A stretch of 64,000 nucleotides of DNA from CAZCQP01 sp964500895 (GTDB lineage Bacteria; Bacillota; Clostridia; Lachnospirales; JAISER01): NCBI GenBank assembly GCA_964500895.1, contig CAZCQP010000006.1, forward strand, positions 15,210 through 79,209, written 5' to 3'. Below the pieces are notes generated by a model. That model was not told the DNA's origin. It was given only the letters and a program-made list of their open reading frames with translations, and searched no databases. Shown piece by piece: positions 59,556 through 64,000 of the stretch; the stretch's first letter is position 1; each line of letters opens with the position of its first letter. The translations under genes were made by a program, and so were the position numbers.

Positions 59556-60185
59556 ATGGATACGAACATGATTGAATGGATTGCGGACAAGATTGTCTGC
59601 AAGCTGAAAACATGCTGCTTGGTGGAAGTGGAAGCGTCCGGCCGTCATATACACCTTTGCAGGGAAGATGTGGAAAAGCTGTTTGGCGAAGGCTATGTGC
59701 TGACGAAAGTGGCCGACTTGTCTCAGCCGGGGCAGTTTGTGTGCAAAGAACGGCTGACGGTGATAGGGCCGAAGGGCAAGCTCACCAACGTGGTGGTGCT
59801 GGGCCCCGAGCGCCCTTTTACTCAGGTGGAAGTGTCACAAACAGATGCGGTTGCACTGGGGGTTAAGGCGCCTTTGCGGGAAAGCGGCAACATCAAAGGA
59901 ACGCCGGGCATCATCATTGCATCGGAACATGCACAAGTGGAGATAACCGAAGGGGTCATCGTTGCGAAACGGCATATCCATATGACGCCAGAAGATGCGC
60001 AAGCTTTCTGTGTGCAGGATAAGCAAGTGGTCAAAATGCAGGTGTGTGGCGAACGAAAGTTGATTTTTGATGACGTTGTGGTCAGGGTATCACCTAACTT
60101 TCGGACATATGCCCACATCGATTATGATGAGGCAAACGCCTGCGGTTTTAAAAAAGGTTGCTATGGCATTGTTATTGCTGATTAA
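59556..60185 (+). CDS. Phosphate acyltransferase PduL/EutD-like
   Basis: PduL-type enzymes convert acetyl-CoA and phosphate to acetyl phosphate and recycle CoA inside the shell; they are unrelated to classical Pta. The 209-residue protein has both signature His clusters, ASGRHIHL (about 28) and AKRHIHM (about 137). The N-terminal MIEWIADKIVCKL is an amphipathic helix of the encapsulation type. The ATG at 59556 directly follows an in-frame GTG, and either may be used. Confidence 0.93.
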   Translation: MDTNMIEWIADKIVCKLKTCCLVEVEASGRHIHLCREDVEKLFGEGYVLTKVADLSQPGQFVCKERLTVIGPKGKLTNVVVLGPERPFTQVEVSQTDAVALGVKAPLRESGNIKGTPGIIIASEHAQVEITEGVIVAKRHIHMTPEDAQAFCVQDKQVVKMQVCGERKLIFDDVVVRVSPNFRTYAHIDYDEANACGFKKGCYGIVIAD

Positions 60186-60220
60186 TTAAGGTTGCAAATG
60201 GTTGTTGCGGAGGTGATGTG

Positions 60221-60664
60221 ATGAATAAAGAAACGCTCATACAGCGGGTGATGGATGAAGTGCTGCGGCAGCTTCGGCAGACGGAAAAAGAACGTCTGTT
60301 GGTGGTAGGCGTTGTGGACAGTGCAGTGGAACAGCTTTTGGCAAACCATTTTAATGTGGCTTGCCAGGCGGACGCTACGGGTGCAGAAGCCTATGATTAT
60401 GTGCTGGTACGCAGGAAAGATTTGCATCAAATAACAGGGGTAGCCGGTCAGGCCATGCCGTCAGAAACGTGCGAGGAACATCCTGCTCCTGCTACGACAC
60501 CGAACGAAGTGCTGGATATGACAAGCAGCAAGCTGATACAGGAAAAAGAGCTGAAAAGGCTTTACAAAAATGGCATAAAGGCGGTTAAAACCGGCCCGAA
60601 AACAGTGATAACCCCCTTGGCGGCTGATTTTATGCGTGCGCACCATATTGAAGTCATTCGGTAA
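60221..60664 (+). CDS. Ethanolamine utilisation protein of unknown function (probable cargo)
   Basis: The 147-residue protein resembles the uncharacterised proteins found in Firmicutes eut loci. Residues 4-20 (ETLIQRVMDEVLRQL) form an amphipathic helix like the encapsulation peptides of EutC and PduL. A small alpha/beta part follows, and the C-terminal 40 residues (KNGIKAVKTGPKTVITPLAADFMRAHHIEVI) match the N-terminal region of EutT in pattern. Function unknown; a role with cobalamin or adenosyltransferase is conceivable. It is the last gene of the locus. Confidence 0.8.
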   Translation: MNKETLIQRVMDEVLRQLRQTEKERLLVVGVVDSAVEQLLANHFNVACQADATGAEAYDYVLVRRKDLHQITGVAGQAMPSETCEEHPAPATTPNEVLDMTSSKLIQEKELKRLYKNGIKAVKTGPKTVITPLAADFMRAHHIEVIR

Positions 60665-60727
60665 AGGAATGTTTCAATGCCGGGGGCAAGCTCCAGACGC
60701 TTATCTTTTTACAAGAACAATTAAAGA

Positions 60728-60770
60728 ACCTCCTATTGTAGAATAAAACTATAATGGGAGGTATTTTAAT
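60728..60770 (+). terminator. Hairpin downstream of the eut locus
   Basis: ACCTCCTATTGTAG (60728-60741) and CTATAATGGGAGGT (60749-60762) pair over 14 positions with G-U pairs, followed by ATTTTAAT. It may end the eut transcript; it may equally be the terminal inverted region of the decayed insertion element that starts here. Confidence 0.45.
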
Positions 60771-60884
60771 GGCAGGGGAAAAGGAAATGAAATATTTCGG
60801 GAAGTCATAGTTGAAATAAAGCACATGGTAGAAGCAGGTAAAACGCAACGAGAAATTGCAAAAGATCAAAACAGTGCGATATAA
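60769..60884 (+). pseudogene. Transposase N-terminal remnant
   Basis: After a frameshift near the ATG at 60769, the frame reads FREVIVEIKHMVEAGKTQ then REIAKD before a stop, resembling the helix-turn-helix start of IS-type transposases. Only about 38 codons remain. Confidence 0.55.
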
Positions 60885-60910
60885 TAGCTTTAGCGTTTAT
60901 ATGCTATTTG

Positions 60911-61000
60911 ACATTCTTGCGCCACCTCCTGCTGCTTTCTCTAGGTGTTTCTATGAAGGACATTCAGGAATGGCTTGGGCACAGCGATATTGGAATGTGT
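60911..61000 (+). pseudogene. Tyrosine integrase C-terminal remnant
   Basis: The frame beginning TTG 60917 reads LRHLLLLSLGVSMKDIQEW then LGHSDIG, the box II region of phage/ICE integrases (LRH...LGH), and then loses similarity. The rest of the gene is missing. It suggests a former integration event at the eut locus edge. Confidence 0.7.
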
Positions 61001-61235
61001 CTGGTAGGGAGCAACAAAATTCACAAAATATTTTTATTCTTTGTCAGCCTACACTATTCCAACCTGTTGCTCAAACTCAATTAATTACTTATATTTTGAT
61101 TTTAAAGAATCCATAAGCATTTGAAATGAGGTTTCAATAAGCCGTTTCGCTTATTTGAGCTTGTTCAATAAAGGATTTGCCTGATGTTTGATACATAAGT
61201 AGAAAGCCTGTTACTGTAAATATCCACGAGTACAT

Positions 61236-61361
61236 TTAGTTTTTTACTTCAAAATCAGACCGTAAAGTGCCATCTTTTGTCCCCAATTCAAATTGATAAA
61301 TCCAATTAAAAAGCTGATTGTTACTCGTAAAACCTTTTGCGATATGGAATGTCTGATTCAA
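61236..61361 (-). pseudogene. Gene fragment of unknown origin
   Basis: A minus-strand frame of about 40 codons ending EFLGTKD-like (QFELGTKDGTLRSDFEVKN) and stopping at 61236 looks like the natural C-terminus of a protein, but no start is present. I cannot name the family. The surrounding bases 61000-61410 show no other gene. Confidence 0.3.
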
Positions 61362-61412
61362 TGAACTTATTTTTTATTTTAGATATACTGCTGCAATTTT
61401 AAATATACTCTG

Positions 61413-61571
61413 GTATATTTTTACACCAGCAGCCGCTACGTTGGCGCTGGGTACGACACCTATGCGGCTGCGGGTTCCAAAGGACGAAAGAAGAAATTCA
61501 TGAGCGATGCCAGTATTTCGCCCCAGGGAAAAAAAGACAGACACACAGTATACCCTCTGGGAACAAAAATG
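61413..61571 (+). pseudogene. Gene fragment (possible conjugative-element origin)
   Basis: A GC-richer open stretch reads YTSSRYVGAGYDTYAAAGSK and continues GRKKKFMSDASISPQGKKDR. It appears to be part of a coding sequence cut at both ends, and it runs into the convergent flavodoxin gene. Family not recognised. Confidence 0.3.
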
Positions 61572-61589
61572 GTGGTAAGGTTATTGCTG

Positions 61590-62135
61590 TTATGCGCCCG
61601 CCTTGATAGCCTGCACCAGCTCAGAAATAGTCTGGCGATCGGACAAATCTATGTCCTGCCCATAGGTGTCAAGAATGGCTTTCTCATCTTTACGCAGCTC
61701 ATACGCTTGCTTTTTTTGCAGCATTTTACGCATCATACCCATCATGGCTTTGTGAATAAAGCTCATTTTTGAGTAGCACATACCGCCTCGCAGGTGAAAA
61801 ATCTTTATCTTTTCCTGCATGTGCGGTGTAAGTACTTTGGTGAGACTGGCGCGGATATTTGTGATGTTCTCTGCATCGGTCACGTCGGCAGCACCCACAG
61901 TAAACAGATAGAGCGACTTGTCACGCAAGCCGTCAAACTGCTTGGTTATGAGGGAAAGGCCACTCACCCCACCGGCATAAAGCCCTCCACCGTAAACGAT
62001 CGTATCATATTTTTGCAAATCCGCCGCCTTAATCTTATCCGCCTCTACCAGTTCTGCCGACAGCTCCTCTGCAATCCAGTGTGCATACCTTTCGGTGAAA
62101 CCGTAGTGTGATTTATAAATGACTATCGTGTTCAT
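61590..62135 (-). CDS. Flavodoxin-domain protein
   Basis: The 181-residue protein begins IVIYKSHYGFTERYAHWIA, the FMN phosphate loop of flavodoxin-like (HemG-type) proteins, followed by YDTIVYGGGLYAGGVSGL and VGAADVTD. It probably carries out two-electron reduction or electron transfer. Its start overlaps the FMN-binding gene by ATGA, in an operon with a MarR regulator. Confidence 0.88.
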   Translation of the reverse strand: MNTIVIYKSHYGFTERYAHWIAEELSAELVEADKIKAADLQKYDTIVYGGGLYAGGVSGLSLITKQFDGLRDKSLYLFTVGAADVTDAENITNIRASLTKVLTPHMQEKIKIFHLRGGMCYSKMSFIHKAMMGMMRKMLQKKQAYELRKDEKAILDTYGQDIDLSDRQTISELVQAIKAGA

Positions 62136-62524
62136 TTACTTCCCTGCCTTTCAAATAAAGCGACTTCAACCGCTTTCAAAATTGTTTGTGAACTTAGAGT
62201 TGCACCAGATACAGCGTCTACTTCCACGCTTTGCCGCTGCACAACCTGCTCTGTAATGGCCTCAGCTGCGCTTCCCATCCCATTGTCATGCTTCAGAATT
62301 CGCACATCGGTAATCGCATGATTTTGCACTGTAACTTCTACTTGCACCTTCACAAGTCCGTTGTCGCAGTCTCCGAGGTAGGAGCCGTCTTCAATTTTAC
62401 CCAGATCAAAGACCGCATCAGAGGATGCTACTGGCTTCGGCAGGTTTAGAAAAATGACTGCCACCAGCCCCAATATCACGACTGCGCTAACGACTACAAA
62501 TTTTTTTTTGCTTCTTAGCTTCAT
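62132..62524 (-). CDS. Membrane-anchored FMN-binding domain protein
   Basis: The 130-residue protein has one N-terminal transmembrane helix (about 8-28) and an exported FMN-binding domain like RnfG/NqrC. DAVSGATLSS carries the Thr to which ApbE would attach FMN covalently. It may pass electrons at the membrane face, with the flavodoxin as inner partner. It overlaps its neighbours on both sides by ATGA. Confidence 0.88.
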   Translation of the reverse strand: MKLRSKKKFVVVSAVVILGLVAVIFLNLPKPVASSDAVFDLGKIEDGSYLGDCDNGLVKVQVEVTVQNHAITDVRILKHDNGMGSAAEAITEQVVQRQSVEVDAVSGATLSSQTILKAVEVALFERQGSK

Positions 62525-62976
62525 TCCGTATCCTCCTGCATTCTTTGGAGATTGTCGACCAGCTTAATCATTACTCCGGCCGACACTTCGCATTCTTCCA
62601 TGCTGATGCCGGAAAACAAATCCGCAAAGAAAGGAGCTGCCGCGCCAGCCATCTGCTGCAATGCCAGCTTTCCGGCTTTGGTCATCTTCACGATCTGGCT
62701 GCGAAGATCTTCTGGGTTGTCACACAAAATCACGTAGCCCTGTCGTTGCAACACCTCAAGCATTTTACTGACATTTTGCCGAGAAGTATCTGTTTCTTTT
62801 GCCAGCATGGTGATGGTTGGCGGCGGCTCGGCGGGTAAATCGCTCAGATTGCGCATCAAAAACCACTGCTTTGTGGAAAGCCCCTGCACCTTTTTGTCGG
62901 CAACCGACTGCAATTTATTTGCCAGCACGAAAGCACCGCCAAACAAGACATATTGTTTGTTGTCTGGTATCTTCAT
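62521..62976 (-). CDS. MarR family transcriptional regulator
   Basis: The 151-residue winged-helix protein has TITMLAKETDTSRQNVSKMLEVLQRQGYV and the wing CDNPEDLRSQIVKMTKAG, typical of MarR repressors. It is the first gene of a three-gene operon and lies next to a matching palindrome, so it is probably autoregulated and responds to a small aromatic or redox ligand. Confidence 0.92.
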   Translation of the reverse strand: MKIPDNKQYVLFGGAFVLANKLQSVADKKVQGLSTKQWFLMRNLSDLPAEPPPTITMLAKETDTSRQNVSKMLEVLQRQGYVILCDNPEDLRSQIVKMTKAGKLALQQMAGAAAPFFADLFSGISMEECEVSAGVMIKLVDNLQRMQEDTE

Positions 62977-62997
62977 CTTTTCACCCTTTCAATAAGT

Positions 62998-63046
62998 GCA
63001 ACCTATTGCATAATTTCATTATACGCAATAGATTGCGCTTTGTCAA
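62998..63046 (-). promoter_or_regulatory. marR promoter with overlapping operator
   Basis: On the minus strand TTGACA (63046-63041), 17 bases and TATAAT (63023-63018) form a perfect sigma-A promoter. GCAACCTATTGC (62998-63009) and GCAATAGATTGC (63025-63036) are inverted repeats matching at 11 of 12 positions and cover the spacer, -10 and start point, a classic MarR repression layout. Confidence 0.8.
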
Positions 63047-63065
63047 TTGCCAAGATAAGAAGTTG

Positions 63066-63407
63066 ATGTTTTTGGAGGCACGAATAGCGGTAATCGCAAA
63101 AGCTGCGGCTACCGTGCTTTCCAATGAGAAAATCCATAAGGCCGTGGGCTGGGTCATTGCCCCCATTCTATCTCCAGTAATTTTGCTCATCGTGCTGATC
63201 TGATCCCTCATATGCCGTACCGCCGACCATAACAACACTGCCGTCGATTTAACCTTTCATGGCGGTGTGATTCCGGCTAAGGGGCCTCCTGAGTACCGCC
63301 AGTATTTCGAAGATATGCGAAGCAGCTTCGACGACTTGGGCTTGACGGTCAAGTACATAATATTTGCAGAGAACTCTTGTCTTAGCTCATGTAAGTGCAA
63401 GTTATGA
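63066..63407 (+). pseudogene. Remnant of an ICE-encoded cell-wall hydrolase gene
   Basis: The frame resembles the N-terminal region of Tn916/Tn1549-type conjugation lysozyme/NlpC proteins: a hydrophobic helix (VGWVIAPILSPVILLIVLI) followed by TADHNNTAVDLTFHGGVIP and PPEYRQYFEDMRSSFDDL. A TGA at 63201 interrupts it, just after the membrane helix, and the similarity ends near 63350, so the gene is both nonsense-mutated and truncated. Confidence 0.7.
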
Positions 63408-63409
63408 TC

Positions 63410-63595
63410 TCATTTGTTGAGTGTAACTCTGCGTGAGTTCAAAGTTTGTTCCTTTTTTGAAGCGTCATTTAACTTTTGGGATAATTCTGCTGATTTCTTG
63501 CTGATTTCATCTATAAGTTGTAATGCACGTTCTTCTGCTTCATCAAATATGTGTTGGATAAATGTATTACTTGCTTGATTTGATTCATCTGAAAA
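63410..63595 (-). pseudogene. Coiled-coil gene fragment, 3' end only
   Basis: A minus-strand frame reads DEAEERALQLIDEISKKSAE and ends at 63410. It has natural codon use for AT-rich sequence but no start within the window segment, and it adjoins other fragments. Family unknown. Confidence 0.35.
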
Positions 63596-63604
63596 GTGTG
63601 CCCC

Positions 63605-63892
63605 TCACCCAAAGGCGACGTATTCGTTATCACCAAGCCGCCCCTTATTGTCACGCACACGCTCCCTTGTCACATAGCCGTGCTGTTCGGGGGAACATAT
63701 GCTGTCTACACCGTCTTTGCAGATTTTCGCAAGCCCTTTTGTCGTATAGTCCCAGTTCTCCGACAGACTCAACATGAGGGAAAGTAAGCCTCTCGGATAG
63801 TTATCATTAAGCCATGATATGATATCAGCAAACACCTTTCCACGTCCAATAGGAGGCAACTGATTTGGATCTCCAACTAACCCGGCAATTTT
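63605..63892 (-). pseudogene. Chimeric remnant: helicase motif fused to replication-initiator HTH fragment
   Basis: The frame starts after a stop with AGLVGDPNQLPPIGRGKVFA, motif III of RecD-like superfamily I helicases, then switches at about 63775 to GLLSLMLSLSENWDYTTKGL and YVTRERVRDNKGRLGD, typical of the HTH domain of conjugative-element replication proteins. Part of the HTH (between CKDGVDSI and EQHGY) is missing. A further fragment in another frame (RQKDIAEIKWTDGVYDRL) reaches the right edge. These are rearranged pieces of an element, not a gene. Confidence 0.6.
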
Positions 63893-64000
63893 TCAGCAGT
63901 TGCGCTTCGGACGAGTGGCTCTGGTTATTTACCAGCCGGTCATATACACCATCCGTCCATTTAATTTCGGCAATGTCCTTTTGGCGGCTGAGAAAGGCGG

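Noticed and set aside
60856..61116. 86-codon plus-strand ORF
   Set aside because: It is out of frame with the integrase remnant that accounts for the same bases and has no ribosome site.
62820..63203. 128-codon plus-strand ORF antisense to marR
   Set aside because: Its first two thirds are antisense to marR and its promoter; only the last part is real coding sequence, as part of the truncated hydrolase pseudogene.
1..64000. tRNA or rRNA genes
   Set aside because: No tRNA cloverleaf or rRNA-like stretch was noticed on either strand; a covariance search would be needed to be certain.

Overview
The window (about 48% GC by eye) looks like a chromosomal segment of an anaerobic, amino-acid- and ethanolamine-fermenting member of the Bacillota, class Clostridia. 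Pointers are the rimM-trmD and smc-ftsY housekeeping blocks of Gram-positive type, YqeG, ComFB, BlaI/BlaR1, an SLH-domain surface protein, a Firmicutes-type BirA box, a EutV/EutW antitermination system and the 3-methylaspartate pathway of glutamate fermentation. The genus cannot be fixed from the sequence alone.

Layout. 0-8.4 kb: core genes (rimM end, trmD, yqeG, comFB, aroQ, a nucleotidyltransferase; on the minus strand ridA-smc-ftsY). 8.4-11.3 kb: hutI-hutH, which feed into ridA-smc-ftsY on the same strand. 11.4-14.3 kb: a BlaI/BlaR1-like pair and a coiled-coil gene that carries the same operator block as the blaI promoter. 14.3-20.3 kb: a large SLH/beta-helix/Big2/zinc-peptidase surface protein and a chemoreceptor, then a 138-bp tandem repeat array. 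20.4-23.8 kb: a low-complexity repeat ORF and an operon of one small ORF plus two large serine recombinases. 24-34.1 kb: a catabolic operon for glutamate and histidine (glutamate mutase mutS/mutL/mutE, methylaspartate ammonia-lyase, a DUF1446/DUF4387 pair, hutU, ftcD, fchA), led by a perfect sigma-A promoter between two GntR-type operators. 34.1-34.5 kb: a second repeat array, related to the first but inverted. 34.5-40 kb, minus strand: ferrous iron uptake (two feoA, feoB, a 58-residue Cys-rich membrane protein), a DtxR-family repressor with three matching boxes, birA, bioY under a BirA box, and DUF1284. 40.1-60.7 kb: a complete ethanolamine-utilisation microcompartment locus. 60.7-64 kb: a graveyard of transposase, integrase and conjugative-element fragments around an intact marR / FMN-binding / flavodoxin operon.

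How the genes work together. HutH, HutU, HutI and FtcD take histidine to glutamate, with FchA recovering the formimino group as methenyl-THF. Glutamate mutase and methylaspartate ammonia-lyase take glutamate to mesaconate. Both glutamate mutase and ethanolamine ammonia-lyase need adenosylcobalamin, and EutT in the window can make it. In the eut locus EutVW senses ethanolamine and relieves a terminator whose leader carries two hexaloop hairpins with the A1/G4 signature. EutBC makes acetaldehyde inside a shell of seven BMC-family proteins; EutE, EutG, PduL and the PduS-like protein handle acetaldehyde, NADH, acetyl-CoA and electrons.

The least ordinary points are two full EutBC pairs in one operon, the second eutB apparently starting at CTG; a BMC shell protein with an acidic linker and a Rho_N/SAP-like tail; a shared amphipathic N-terminal helix that marks an uncharacterised protein as probable lumen cargo; and a BlaI/BlaR1-type system that appears to control a coiled-coil protein rather than a beta-lactamase.
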